Source of the DNA: Membranipora membranacea
Lineage: Eukaryota; Bryozoa; Gymnolaemata; Cheilostomatida; Membraniporidae
DNA: 60,000 nucleotides
Assembly: GCA_914767715.1 (NCBI GenBank)
Contig: OU612074.1
Span: forward strand, 2,001,501-2,061,500
Direction of reading: 5' to 3'
Below are positions 34,859 to 48,839 of this stretch, in pieces; within the stretch, counting starts at the first letter, position 1, and each line of letters starts with the position of its first letter. A program made the translations under genes and the position numbers. Under the pieces are notes generated by a model. The model did no database searches. It was given only the letters and a program-made list of their open reading frames with translations, and was not told the origin of the DNA.

Positions 34859-37800
34859 ATGGATAAACCCATAAATCCAGACAACCCTGTTGTATTCTTT
34901 GATGTGTCAATTGGATCAACTGTAAGTACCTTTGAAGTTATTTGAGTAAGTAGTAGAAGTGGTTTGTTGTATCAAAATGAATGAATTCATTATTATTTAT
35001 TTTATGATATAATTAATATATATATTTAAGATTTATTATGTAAATTTGATCATATTTAAATATATATATATATATTATATCCCATTCTACTAGACTTGAG
35101 AAAGAAAATAAGGCCTACTTAGTTGCATACACAGGTTATTTATTGGATCACATTCACATCAAGTATTTTGATATACATTACATGCTATCCACAAAGTCCT
35201 CTCACAAACCCCTAACCTAACTAAGTGAGTAACAAAATCACCAGTCAAATTAGGGAAATATAGGGTCTATATAATCTAAACTTAGTATAAATAATAAACA
35301 TAGAAGATATCTGTTGACATTTTGCCCATGCAACATCATCTTTTGTTGGTGAATCAAAAAAACAAGAACTGTAGTAGCACCAATGAACTAAACCTCCGGA
35401 GGTTTAGTTCATTGGTAGCACCTTATTACTCATTGTTACACCTAGCCTAACCTGTATTTTTTTTCATGATGTTGAAAGATCCTGGTCTAATTGCAGTAGC
35501 GCAATTTAACTCTAATTACATTGTTTAGAATAGCCAACTTTTGAATACAAAATAACTTATGAATGAACGCTTAGCTGCTGCTGTGATTGCCTTGTAAAGC
35601 TTGGCATGCTGCTAGTGAAACCACAATTAATTTCTCATTTGAAATAATACTACACAAAATTAGTATCAACCAAGGATTTCTTTGGCGCTACTTGAAATGA
35701 AAACCAAATTTGATCCTGTGAGATTTTTTAAAATCTCTGTTCAATCAAGCCGGAGAAGATATGATAACGCTGATGAGTAGACTTAATTGTTATTGTCGTT
35801 TCGAATCGATTCACATGGTCAAGAGGATCGCTCCGGACAGGTGCCTAACCATTCATAACATTATTATACATTTTGATCTTGTTTTACAGGAGGTTGGCAG
35901 GGTGAAGTTTGAACTTTTTGCTGATCAGGTACCAAAAACAGCTGAGAACATCAGGTAGACTTCCCTAGTGTAAAAATTGGATGCCATTCATTCTGTTGAT
36001 TGAGGGCACAACTATATGATCGCATCCAACTCCTGTTTAACGAGCCAACATTGTATACGAACTGCTTACATGACAATGTATTTACTACCTACCATGTACA
36101 ATAATACCTAGAGCCTACGCCTACATGATTGAAAGCCTTTCAGTCCTTTTCTTTGAATTTTTTTTACTTGTCTCATCAAGGAGAATTCTCCCTGGCCTCA
36201 TTGATTGATATTTCTAGTTGATTTTTACAGACAGATGTGTACTGGAGAATTCCTCAAGGATGGTGTACCTCAGGGCTATAAGAACTGTACATTCCATAGA
36301 GTTATCAAAGATTTCATGATACAAGGCGGCGATTTTGTCCATGTGAGTCCAAAATATTTTACTATCCCTTTAAAAGCTGTATAATATTAACAGGGAAGCT
36401 GTAACTTTTATCCGCTGGCCGTTCTTCTGGATAACTGCTGGTTTTGTGCTGAGGAGTTATCCAGAAATGAGAGTTGTCCCCTTTGTGTGAATGTTAGGAC
36501 AACTCCTATGCGGTGTGTGATGATAACTTGTTAAAACTAGTTAAAATGGGTAACAGTGGGTTCAATAACTTATATATAATCTTTGAGGGCTTGTCTGAAA
36601 GCTAGGAAAAGAAACCCTGTCTACTAAGATAGATGTTACATTGACTGTGCCCCTTCTAGAAAATATTACTCATTGCGTCACCATTACCACTCAAACATGT
36701 GACAGGCTTCTGTTCACGGTGATCTATATTTGCCCCTTTATAGAGAGCTTTCTTAAGTGGCATGCAGTCGTCCTACATAATATAAATAACTGTTTACTGA
36801 ATACATGAGTTGCCTCTGACCTAAATCATGCAAAGAAAATGATGGATATATGTTCATCAGGAGTTGTGACTATTATTTATGTGTTGCAGGGAGATGGCAC
36901 TGGTTTAGTGAGTATATATGGAGGTAAATTTGCTGATGAGAATTTCAGGACGAAGCACACTGGAGCTGGACTTCTATCTATGGTTAGTATGTCACACTGT
37001 CAGATATCAGAGGTCTGATTCTGTGTCCATCTATTGTAAACAATTCATCCCATGTAGCCTCTCTTATTCCAACTAAGCCCGTTTTATGATAATAAATACG
37101 GCAATTGGTTTGATAACATTTATCAATGCCAGAGTGTTTTCTCAACAGTAGGGTGGCTATATTGTGGACAGGAAACAAAATTTCAGTGAATATCTATATT
37201 GGTTTGTAATAAATAACATCATTCTTTTGTGTATATAAGATTATACTATACAAACTTTGGCCCAGTAACCAAAAAGTCAGCAATATTGCCTTTCTCGTCA
37301 TGAATATTTGATCCGATTGCCTGCATTAATAGTCGCTCCTGGCCCATACCTAGTTAAGGTGTTCACACTCTGCTTAATTTGCTAGAAGTGGAATTCCACT
37401 ATTAACCATGTTTAACGGAATCCAGCAACTCGCAGAGTTGGAACACATTAACTAACCCTCACCATGCTATTTAAATCTCACCTTATCTCTCTATATATAC
37501 TGATTATGTTATTTGATGTACTTTGGTATTTTCACTTGACAGGCTAACAGCGGGGCTGACTCTAATGGTTGTCAGTTCTTCATCACTTGCGCTCCGTGTG
37601 ACTTCCTCGACAATAAACACGTCGTATTCGGTAAGTCCAGTTTTACTATGAGGCATATAATTTAGAGTAATGTGACTTAATGTGGTGGCATAGCCTTCTA
37701 TGAATTATGAATCATGGTCATAGAATACTTTACTCCCATCAGCTTATAGATTTGAACAACTCCATTTGGAAGTTTGTGGTATGCTGTAATCAAATAGTGG

Positions 37801-38230
37801 AATGCCACCTGATCCTAATGACAAAGATATTCTTACTTATTTTGGAGTTGCTTGCTCTCAGACTTAAAGGATGCAACTTTAATACTGCTTAAAGTTGACA
37901 CTATTTTTATAAACCCAGTGAGTCTTGTCCCAAATTCCCTGATTACACAGACAAAGGTTGTATTTAAAATAATTCAAGTTATGTTTGATACGTCATCTTC
38001 ATATACTATACTATGAGTGATTGGACCCTTGCTCCGCTTAGATAACCAACTTGACCCGAGTTTAAATACACCCACCTGTCCTTCACACCTTTGTTGAGTT
38101 ATACTCTATATGTTATACAGGTAGAGTTGTTGATGGTATGTTGGTGGTGAGAAAAATCGAGAATGTGCCTGTGGGGCCAAATAATCGACCTAAACTCAAT
38201 GTCATCATCACACAATGCGGACAAATGTGA
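34859..38230 (+). CDS. PPIH: Cyclophilin H, spliceosomal peptidyl-prolyl isomerase (6 exons)
   Basis: The exons are 34859-34921, 35890-35954, 36231-36342, 36890-36982, 37543-37630 and 38121-38230. The phases close to 176 residues (human PPIH has 177). The N-terminus [19 protein letters not shown] and the C-terminal [14 protein letters not shown] are H-type. Catalytic [15 protein letters not shown], with the active-site Arg, and the [18 protein letters not shown] block are intact. The Trp of cyclophilin A is replaced as in PPIH. It acts in the nucleus bound to the U4/U6.U5 tri-snRNP (PRPF4). The donors of exon 2 (GTAGAC) and exon 4 (GTTAGT) are weak but frame-consistent. A palindromic insert lies in intron 1 and a GATCAAG-family remnant in intron 4. 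Confidence 0.96.
35374..35422. mobile_element. Palindromic insert (about 32-36 bp) with 7-8 bp direct repeats, PPIH intron 1
   Basis: Perfect loop-free palindrome 35379-35416, arm AATGAACTAAACCTCC preceded by ACC. GTAGCACC occurs at 35374-35381 and 35415-35422, abutting the palindrome core. The exact edge is ambiguous because palindrome and repeat overlap by a few bases. Confidence 0.72.
37300..37350. mobile_element. Half of a GATCAAG-family element
   Basis: TTTGATCCGATTGCCTGCAT followed by GTCGCTCCTGG matches one arm of the family. The other arm is not recognisable. It lies in PPIH intron 4. Confidence 0.45.
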
Positions 38231-39745
38231 CAACTACACTAATCCTATCATCACACAATGTTACATAACAACACTTTTTCTATACCATCAACAGTCAGAG
38301 AGTCTTCTCTCAAAGTCGTAAGGAAATATCACATGCAATTGATGGATGTAAAATAAGATGCCCTGCACATCTACTTTATCAGATGAAGAACATTGCTGAA
38401 TGTCTTGTAAGTTGTAATATCAGTGTGATTGTCATTTAATCCACATATTACAAATGACAACATTAATTTCAATTACAAACAAACCAAAGTGTGGTGCATG
38501 TATTCTCGGAATGTAGTTAGTGTTAACTAAATACAGGTTACATATATAATACTTGTCAACATCTTGCGATGTTTCATATCATTATGGGTGTTTTTGTAAA
38601 ACTAATTGTCTATCTTTGCAGCAACATTGAGTTGAAATAAGATTTTCATATCTATAATAATTAGTTTTGACACTGGTGCGATAAGTAAGACATGCGCATT
38701 TTTATATGTATATCAGTGTACATAATGTAAAGAAGTTCTTTTCAAAATATAAATACAAAAATATGTAGAAAAAAAAGTGTTATCATAACTGGGATACATT
38801 CAAAATACAGAATATGAGCATGCGATGAATATGTGACGGTAGAGGTCCAGCCTCATAATTCGTTATGATTTCTAGGAGATATTTTAGTGCTTTTTGTTTA
38901 CAGTTGAGCAATGAGGCATATGCAAGTCAATGCAATGCAGTCTCCGGAGTGACTGGTCAATCTCATTGACCAGGAGGTGATGACACTTAAAAACACTCGA
39001 AATGCATCATCCAATCAAAGTCAGTTTGTATATATTGACTATAAGGAAGCGATGCTGAGTAATAAATTATCCTAAATGTACTTGTAACACAGGTCACAGA
39101 GTAGCACTACATCTGAAGGTTATCAGCGATCAGCATGACAGATAAGCTACTTCTGATTTTGGAGTAGATAATAACATGGAATAGAAGTCTGCGCACATGA
39201 AGGTTCAAATGTGGTAATTATCCATCTTAAATTGTCCAACAAAGAATAAGACTTGTCTCGGGAATAGGTCTGATGTATAAACATGAGCATGACATGGTAA
39301 TCATCATGATGAAAGCGACTAAGGCCCTAAACCCCTCTTTGAGAAGCCTTCAAATGACGACACGCCATACACTAAAACGTTCCTGAACGATGACAGTGGA
39401 ATGCTGAGCGTGCATAATAATTACTTGGAATGTGCGCAAGTAGAAGGGGGAAGTAGTAGCCATTGGAATAATATATTATGCTGTGGTATGAACTGTGCTT
39501 GTTGATAAAGATCACTTTTTTTCCTGGTGTTCTCCAGTGCCTTTTCAGGGTTGTTGCAGATTTTGGAGCAGTGAATTTCTAGTTGAATGAATCTTCTATA
39601 AAATTATCACACAATGATAGAGCGACCGGAAGATTTCCTGACGCTGTCATCGCTATAAGATATCTCTACTGAGTTTTTTTTGGTATTTAATTGTTGTCAC
39701 AAATCTTTTCATTTTCCCGATAAAGCGTCGTCAGCATGTCGATGA
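38231..39745. other. Convergent intergenic region (PPIH / lectin receptor)
   Basis: This holds the 3' ends of both genes. A 9 bp hairpin, CTGGTCAAT-CTC-ATTGACCAG, lies near 38952. No other gene was seen. Confidence 0.5.
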
Positions 39746-42700
39746 CTAGTCGGTTCCGTACAAGTCGTTCTCAGTGTACTCTGTGACTTCCTTGTGGTGT
39801 GAAGAGGTGTTACCATAAGCTGCTCCTCCCGGCAAACTGTCATCATCTGAGGTACCCTCGTATATATCATTATCTATCATCTCTGGCTGATCACCCTCAA
39901 AACTACTTCCTCCTAAAGTACAAAGTGAAATATTCTCAGAATGTGAACCAAACAGGGAAGTGAATTAATTTTAGGGGCTTTTTGGTTCCACAGTCATAAA
40001 AATGCAGATTTAAATTTCAAGGATATTCAAGGATTTTTGCCAGAATAAGAGTGTTAAACCTTATTGGCTTATAGCATCGGAAGACAAATAACAGTCAAAC
40101 ACTCCCAGGTATTTTTCTCAGAATGTGAGAAGCATTAGCAGTAACTTCCTCCTCACAACAATTCGACTGTATAAATTTATTTATTTCAGTTCCAATAGGG
40201 TCGTTAATAAGATAAATTATGTTGGACTATTGAGGCGCAAACACATCTCCCACAATGCAATTTCAACGTTGAGTTTGCAAGAAGGTCAGGCCAATCATGT
40301 GTATGTTATAATTGCCTTAAGCTGACTTGGAATTCCAGAAAATTGCATTGTAGGAAACTCACTGACATGCCCTGTCAGTGTCTGACATACCTGTTCCATT
40401 GAGTGGATGATTGACATAGCCTCTGTCCCCAGACCCCACCTGATTCTTCTTAATAGGGTTCCTGTTCTTATTCACCTCTGTGTATACTGGAGGTAACTTT
40501 GTCTTCTTGCGTTTTGACGGCATTACCTCTGTAAATACAAGAACAAGATTGGGTTACAACTTTGTGTTACCGAACAAATTTATAGAAGATTTGAGGGTTG
40601 AGCGGCGCTAATCGGTATTTTCAGGGGATATTTCATCATCATCTAACACCCATCTTGATAACGGTGTACAACAAAACTCCACATGCGATCGTTTGAGGCT
40701 TCAAACTATTGTTTACTTCTGAAATTAAAGGGCCAGATGGTAATTGTTGTGGTGCCGGCGCCAGGGGAACATTATTATGTAGGGTTGGGATAATATTCAA
40801 GTTTTTTGATTTGCTACCTTGGTTGCTTTATTCATTCCATATCTATACAGTCTTGGAGGCAGGCGACATTTGATTTATTTTTTTGGCCATGTAAATTTCC
40901 AAATGGCTTATTCTTTGGTAATTTGATAACAAACATTCTAGATTGAATTGAGATAAATTTAATTCCCCAGAACTTTATCGCGCAAATATCACACACTGTT
41001 GTACTGTATACGCAAAGAAAAGATGGTCAAGTCAATACCATGTACTAAGTTAGACGACAAACCGATAGTTTATTATTTTTCCCATGTGCAGGTCTTATGA
41101 CATTCCTTTGGGCATTGTTGTTACAGTATATTATGGCTATATTATGGGCAAAATCAGGAGTGATGTGATAATAGAGTCAGAGATACCAAACTTCCTCCTA
41201 CAATCACACGGCGATATATCTGAGAATAATAGAACATTGTCAAGGACCATAAGGAAGTTTTTTACTGATATGAAATAGCCATATTTTGCCATAATAAAGA
41301 TAAGATATTTCATATTCTCCTGCATAACTTACTTGGTATTTTTAGGCATATAATGTACTTGTGCGAATGTTTTATTGTGATCGAAGATTGATAAGGAACG
41401 TTATCAGGCTTCCTGGTTGCAGAAAAAGCACAGTCATCATTGACCTTGTGTCATATGATCAGTTTGTCTATCATATTTTCTCTTTTGAAAACAAAAACCT
41501 ATCTCAAACATAACTGCAATCCTTGGTAATAATTTTCTAACTTATTGTTTGCTGAAAATTCCATTACTTTTCCAACCAGCTCAATACAAGGTATCCTACC
41601 AACGATTGAATTGCTGATGCCTGAACTGCAGCATTGGATTAGGATTGGATTTGATGCATGGCACTGACTTTCTTACCTTCGGCTATAGAATATTCGGAGT
41701 TGTTTCCTCCCGGGACGTTTGCTTTGCCCGTGATACAATGATCGGTATAGCTCTTATTAGATAGTCCGGGTTGTTCTGTTTGCTGGTCAGCAGTCAGCTG
41801 AGTCTGCAATGGACTCGTAGCTTCACCTGATAGAAATAAAAAACACGATAATCCATAAGTTCAGTGGACCTTGGTCTCAAAAATTGTGCATAATTTTTCA
41901 GCCACCAGGCTGTATCATATCTAACAGCAATCTGTTTGCTGGCACAAACTCAGTTTTTAAAATGATCTGACCAAGGAGTCACACACTCTGTAATCTGACC
42001 GCACCGCACATATTTCAACTCTTGCCAAACCTCTAGAAACGCCTTTAACAAAATTAAGGTATGCTTGCAGGTTCCATGCTGTTCATTTTTTAGAGCAAAG
42101 AATTACACGTTTTTGGATACGAGACTAAATAAACCTGACCTCACCTGGCCTGCTTTAAACTTTCTTATGATAAAAATATCAAATAGGATTTGCGAAATTT
42201 GAATTATGATAGCAATTTTCTGCTTGAGGGGTGTCATTCTATTTGTAGCTGATATTTTATCAATGTAATAGGGAAGTCGAGTCATAATTTCATGTTATGA
42301 GTGTCATAAGCACTGGTGCTTCAGTGCTGGTTCTATGGCCTGTATGTTGATATCTTCCCTATCAACCATGACACTGTTAGATCTAGGATGACACACGATG
42401 AGGTGAGAGAGGGATGATTACAGGGCCGTAGCTTAGACAAATGATAGGGGGGGGGCAAAAGCCCGAGGCGATCCGAAGCATCACCAGGAGGGGTACTGTA
42501 AGTTCCTCTCTAAGCAATTTAAGGAAATAAATAAAAGGTAATGTATTTATTACCATTCATGACTATTTATTTAATTTATTACTATTTATTTAATTTATTA
42601 CTATTTATTTAATTTATTACTATTTATTTAATTTATTACTATTTATTTAATTTATTATTATTATTACTCTCATTTATTATTCAATAAGCAGGTGGTAATC

Positions 42701-45700
42701 CCAGCGGAGTTGATTCTGACATGGATCATTCAATTATGGTGTTTTTAGGCCACTCCATTTAGCTTTCTAGGGGAGGCAGTGCCTCACTGCCTCCCCTAGA
42801 ACTACAGGCTTGTGATCTCATTACATACTTACTCTGAGAAGAAGGAAGTGAGTATAGATTGTCCTGTAGTAGATGTACGTCACTCCTCTTAGTTTGTGTG
42901 GTCAGAGTTACATCATCAGAGTTATAATATGTGGCCGACTCATCCAACACTACAATAATATAGTAATATATGTACTTCTGTGTTTACAGTATCCTATAAC
43001 ATGACCAAAAGATTGAAGGGTTGATATATTGGACTGTGCAGCTAACTAAAGGTCTCTGAAAGTTACAATGGTAGATTCTGGTTTTAGATGAAGATATCCA
43101 CATTGATAACTAAGTCAACCCCTTCACTCCTTGATTGTGCTGCGGTGCAGTGATATAGGAAGACCAGAAGAAACATTATAATGAAGCAAGAATATGAGGC
43201 TAGTGCAAATCAAATCTCAAGCAATTATGTTCAGATTGGTACATTTTTCAGGTCAATTGGTTCCACAAAGAAGAATGAAGGATAAACTGTCAGAACAGCA
43301 CAAACTTAATCAATGGCATTTAAGTCGACGACCTTTTATGTTCTAAACCAGCTGAGCTGTGACCAGTAGTTCGCTGGACTTCGTTTTTGTTTTTGGCTAC
43401 CACCAACTACTTTGTAATCTGAGGAATCAATTATTCAGTTCATTCAGTTTCAGAACGCAGTGAGTTGTGACAGGCCTGCACAGTGATTCAGCGACAGTTT
43501 TGGTGCAATGTATAGGGATAATACTCATATGGATGAGCTTTCAATAATATTTATAACCAAACCCTCATGTCAAACACTAACTAGCTATACACCAGGAAAA
43601 CCAAGGATGACTAATTGGACTTGTTTTAGTTTGTGGAAAATTGCATCAACAAAACAATTAGCATAAAATTACTGTCTAGTATATTCGTTGTGAGTGTTAA
43701 TATAAGGAACCAGAGCTGTCAGCTGTTGGTAAACAAAAAATGTAACTAACTCTCTCCTGAGACTCATCTTTGCCTGAGATAGAAAGTGTCATGTCTTAAT
43801 TTCAGTATAAATTTTCCAATTGGCAGCAATCACTAAAAGCGTATTACCATTCTTGGTTCCCAGTCATGAGGGTTGTCAGACAATTCTGTCGGCTATTGAT
43901 GGGTATATTTGAGGACCTTTGGAGCAAACTGTTCTAGGGCTATGTTTAAATAATTGGGGTGGTTAGGAGCCAAAATATGTAGGCTCTAAATTTTTGTACT
44001 GTGAAGATTCTCATTCAGATAAAAGTAAAATGTCAGGGGAGATAATGAAAATGTGCTAACCAAGGGACTTCAAAAGAAACTGCAGAAAGGGGCAAGCGAA
44101 CACGAAACACCATTTGTCTTTTTCTCGCAAATGGAAAAAGAAAAGAATATTCCATTCTCCCTGTATTCTATGTTTATCAATCTCTATTATAAGTCAATCT
44201 ATCCAAAATGTGTGCACACGAATCGTTTGACCTATGACCTCACCATGATAAGGTTCCTCCACTGTATCATAACTCGGTGGTGACTGCTTTCTCTCCATGT
44301 TGTTGTTATCTGTTCTAGCTGATGGTTTAATTCCTGCTAGTGATGCCGTCTTCTCTTTCCATAAACACATCCTGTAACGGAAATAAGAATATACAGCTCT
44401 TCTCTAGATAAGAGTTCAAGATTGAGGTGTATGTCCCACATCACAATATACGAGTGGGTGACTGTAATACGTTGAGTGACCCTATCACACAATGAAAGCA
44501 GAAGTAGCGACTCTATTTTATACCGAACCAACTCAGATCTTATTTGATAGTTTGAATTGTCGATTCTTGAACCAATTATCAAATTTTGGGTTATATAGAT
44601 TTATGTATATATAAATATAAATATGTATATTGGAGAAATGTATGCAATAAATGAAAGTTTTGGCATTATGTTCGCAGACTGTGATTACAAATACATTTAT
44701 CTATAAGAATCCTCGCACAAAAATTCGATGCTGAGCATGGATATGTACAGACTAGTACATCCGGATTTGATTCGATAAAATCTGCTCACACACTAGAAAA
44801 CTCACAAGTTTTCAGAAGGCCGCCACGCTTTAGCTGATCAATAGTTCAATCAATAGATTTACTAATTAAAATTATGGATGATATTTTTTAAAAAAACATT
44901 GTTGAAACACAGCATAGATTTCAGATTCAAAGAATTGAAATCCTACCTGCGCCTGTATAATATCACCAGCAATACAACAACCAGAATAGTCATCACTCCT
45001 ACCGCAGCGATTGGTACTGCAATTAACATTGTGAAGTTCCTTTCTTCTATAAGAAACATAGTTACACAAGTGAATATTGGGACGGATTTGATACGATCTA
45101 GATGTGTTAAACATAGTTACTACATGCAATCTACAGTGATAGGTGTATCTACTAACTTGTGTTAGTAAAATTGTCTTGAAATACAAAAATTGTTTGGCAT
45201 CCGATGCAAACCATAGTTTGTATCAGTTGCCAATAATGTGTTGCAAGAATTAAAAAAGAACTGATTCGCAAGCTTAAGACGAGCCAGCATAAGAGAGAAA
45301 GATCGTTCACCATTCTTCATCAAATTGCTTTGTTTACATGTTTTGATTACAATTTCAAACAGGTTGAACTGCAATTCTGACCTACTGGGAATGATGACAA
45401 ATAACTATGCAACAAACAGTATAATAAGATTGATCCTGCAGGATTACGCGCATTAAATGGTGTTTCAGGAAAATATGGATAGTGCCTGAAGGTGGGTAGA
45501 AATAGTGAACACCCATTAAATTGCAATCACTCTACTACTGAGGCTTGTAGGTTAGAGAACAATAATGGATGATTATGGTCTAGAATTACAAGTGCTGAAT
45601 TGCGGTTATTGTGGGGTATTGTTTGAGCATTTAACCAGGGAGCAGGAAACTGTCCAATATATGTATACACATATATATATATATATATATATGTACATAT

Positions 45701-47119
45701 TCCTTTCAAACAAACCATGTTGTCAAAATTGCTTGCTGTCCAATACCTAAATGCTCCGTTGAATTGGATATTTTGTGATGCTAACCTATCAAACATGATC
45801 AATGTGTTGAGTGAGTATACTGGGTTATAGTGCGCTAAAACCCTGATCACAAATGTCTGACCATGGAATATTAGTCAACATTTAACACTCATCACTTTGC
45901 AGTTGTGTGACATACCAACTTACCCGTTTGATCAGCGTGGCTTGCGCCTGAAGAATCAGTGGTTAGTGGTGCAGAAGAAGGGGAGGGGTTAGGTACAGAA
46001 ATGGAGGAAGACGAAGAGTCTACAGCTGTTGAGCCAGAGCCTGTACCTGTTTGTGATGTCTGACTTGACTCCGAGGTGATTGCTGTTGTTGGAATTGGTT
46101 CTGTTGCTGTGACAGCATCAGCTGTAATGAATTACAAACTCCTCATGAAAGTTAACTAGAGTTCCAAATCAAATCTAGCAAATAAAACACCAAAGACCTG
46201 TTGCAAAATCAATCTAATTACTGCTGAAACCAAATGCTCCGACTTATTCTGCATTCATGACTTCATGTTCAACTCACTTTTTACATTCAAGGAGTGAGGG
46301 GGAGGGGGTGGTAAGCGGGCCCTTTGCCTATCTGAATGATCAATAACCCTAGAAATAATGTGTGTCATTAGTATAGATGGGCGGGACTAGTAATAATCTT
46401 GACAAACAAAGTGATAGACAGTAGGCGAACTGAGTGGATCATGACATGCATTGGAATCTGCATTTTAAAAGATAAAACAAAACATACCTGAGCAAATGTA
46501 TTCAACTTTCACTTTATTTCTATGCCGAGGATCTGCTGCGGTGTTTTGTAATACACAACTATCAAATATAGGTGTAGTAGCAGATGAAATGTTTTTCAGA
46601 TCTCCAGCAGATATTTCACAGAGAGATTCCCCATTACACAATTCAATGAGGCTGAGGAAATACTGGTGTGAAGGGGATATGTCCTCATATTTGCAGTAAT
46701 AGTCATCACAATGTACCCAAGACTGTCCCACTGAAACTTTCATCAGATAGACTTTTTCGCCACCTGTTGAACACATTAGACGGGCAGCTGTGTTTCCTGG
46801 TTGGTTCATACATGCCTCAGCATACAAAGCAGATGCAAATCTGGCAGTTGTGGCTACAATATCAAGAACTAGGAAGTCAGCATAGCATCATTATATACAT
46901 GTAATTGATTGTTGCGGCATATATCTTCTAATACTAACAAGATCAAACATTTTTTAATTGAAAGTCTATTTGAGAGTGAGTGTACAAACTGCAATCTATT
47001 GGACCTGAAAATTCTATCTTTACTCCAAGCATTTAAAGATCTCGGAGCTTGTCTGTGGTTTATTTATACTCACCAATGATACCGGTGATTACCCAGCATT
47101 GTAGGCATACATTGATCAT
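39746..47119 (-). CDS. Single-pass receptor with SUEL-type lectin ectodomain and tyrosine-rich tail (9 exons)
   Basis: The exons are complement 47074-47119, 46488-46868, 45924-46121, 44947-45046, 44244-44371, 42833-42949, 41677-41826, 40391-40528 and 39746-39912. All are GT/AG and in phase, giving about 474 residues. A signal peptide (MINVCLQCWVITGIIV) leads into one galactose/rhamnose-binding-lectin-like domain: ARLMCSTGG, IELCNGESLCEIS, IFDSC and VKVEYICS give the usual cysteine order. A Ser/Thr-rich stalk follows, then a helix (LIAVPIAAVGVMTILVVVLL) with an RRR stop. The tail of about 230 residues has no kinase domain. It does carry PPSYDTVEEPY (a WW-type PPxY and a Tyr motif), PPVYTEV, NDIYEG and several other tyrosines, suggesting phosphotyrosine docking. 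It likely binds glycans outside and recruits adaptors inside. I know no named orthologue. Confidence 0.82.
42562..42660. repeat. 19 bp tandem array
   Basis: ACTATTTATTTAATTTATT is repeated about five times without change in intron 6 of the lectin receptor. Confidence 0.9.
42766..42800. repeat. 16 bp hairpin beside exon 6 of the lectin receptor
   Basis: TCTAGGGGAGGCAGTG and its exact reverse complement have a 3-base loop. The arm resembles TTCTAGGGGAGGCAGG at 16493, which follows AGGGCCGTAG. The same AGGGCCGTAG also occurs at 42422, some 340 bases left of this hairpin. This suggests a shared transposon end. No direct repeat flanks it. Confidence 0.65.
45660..45694. repeat. (AT)n microsatellite in receptor intron 3
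   Basis: TACACATATATATATATATA and following. Simple repeat only. Confidence 0.85.
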
Positions 47120-48790
47120 AGTTGCATCTATTGTTTATGTGTATGTTGTTGCCGATGTTTTTGATGACAACTACTGATAACTGACTAGAAAGATCTGAAA
47201 GAGTCATAGCAACAAAGTGGAAGATTAAACATCATCTAAAAAACAACCTTCCGTAATAAAATCATAGCAACAGCTCATATCCAACAGGGAGACTCTGTTC
47301 GATTGCAAAGCTGGAGGTACGCATGATGCGAATGACCTGATGATCTTTTGGGAGGGTTACGGAAATCAAACCTCACAGGATTCATAATATATGAATACAC
47401 ACAGTAACCTGCCAGGAGTTACAGGCACCGAGTGGCTTATATGGCGTCCTGAAGTAGTGCACAGTGGTCAACCGTAAACCATCAAATCATGTGAAGGAGG
47501 GTGATGTACTCCACGCTGAAATGTTGGCATCATTTAAGTCGACCAGCTTGTAATCATGAAAGTGATGCTAAAAATCAGAGGAGTCTCAGTGTCAGGCAGA
47601 GTAAAAATCAGTATAACAAAATCATTGTTTGACTTCACTTTGTCAACACAATAATATTTCCAATACGCAAATCCCTCTGGCAAGAATATAAATTGCTCAA
47701 AGTCAAAGAGTCAAAAATCACCTGTGTATTTGAAATAGCATAAGTAGCTTAATCCTCTTCAAGTATCCAGAGTAAAATTTCCTTCTTAATTGCAGCTTTT
47801 AAGTTAAGTTTATTTACCAGTTGTATAAATGTGACTGTGGGAACACCGGTCTTAGGTTATACAGATGTAGCTGTGGTCTCTCAATCTGTTTCAAGTCCTG
47901 ACTCCCCTCTTTCCAATACTATGAGATAATTTTAGGTCCTGCTTCCCTGGTAGTAGAGACTAGTTTAGCTTATGACAGCCAGTGTGCCCTCTAACGATCA
48001 CACTTATGTAATTATAGCCTTCAAGTAGACACTTGTCATAAAGATAATATAACCATCACTTATCCTCACTAGTACACTAAACCCTCTCCCTGATAAGTAG
48101 GAACTTGCTATTGCTATATCAATGTCCAAATTTTGGAAATACATGCGTGAGTGAAGCCAGAAGAGAATAATAGTTGTCATGGTTACGATATGACAAGGGA
48201 TGCACTAAGGGGTACTGTATGATCAGAAAAAGATACAGACTTATAAACGGGATTCTAACATCAATTTTCTATTAATCCCCTGAGGTTTATGAAATCAATC
48301 TTTACTCTCTCTCTCTTTTCAAAACTTAAGTGAAATCTCTCGTTCTTATATTTAGAATTAGCTGAATTAAAAGAAGAGCACATTACAAGCACCCCTTCAC
48401 TTAAATAATATCCACTCATCAATCAGTGTATTTAACGATTAATGTAACTTTTGATCCATAACGATTAGTCACTTCTCATTACCACATTACAAGTTATACC
48501 TGACTTGATAGTTACAATTGTAGGGAAACCACACAAAGCTATGAGTCAGAAATCACTGACTTGTATTGTCTTTCTTCACCCATTACACATATCTGATCAT
48601 TCATGTGTACTTGTAATCTAATACAATGGGTATTGCTGTGCGGATGTGCCATCACACGCTATGTTCACCGTATCATTTGAGAAATTGTAGAATGCTTCAT
48701 CGAAACTGTCGCAGAAAATATCTAACTATGCCATGTAAACATTGATTAATATTATAGAGAAACATCTGGTCGCTGGCCATGCATGCAGTA

Positions 48791-48839
48791 TGACCTTATC
48801 ACAGAGTAAGGGTATTATATCCTTACTCTGTGACCTTAT
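48791..48839. mobile_element. Hairpin insert with 7-9 bp direct repeats, same arm as 25292
   Basis: The arms CACAGAGTAAGG (48800-48811) and CCTTACTCTGTG (48821-48832) flank a 9-base AT-rich loop. TGACCTTAT is found at 48791-48799 and again at 48831-48839. The right-hand TG belongs to both arm and repeat, so the duplication is 7 bp (ACCTTAT) or slightly more. Confidence 0.78.
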
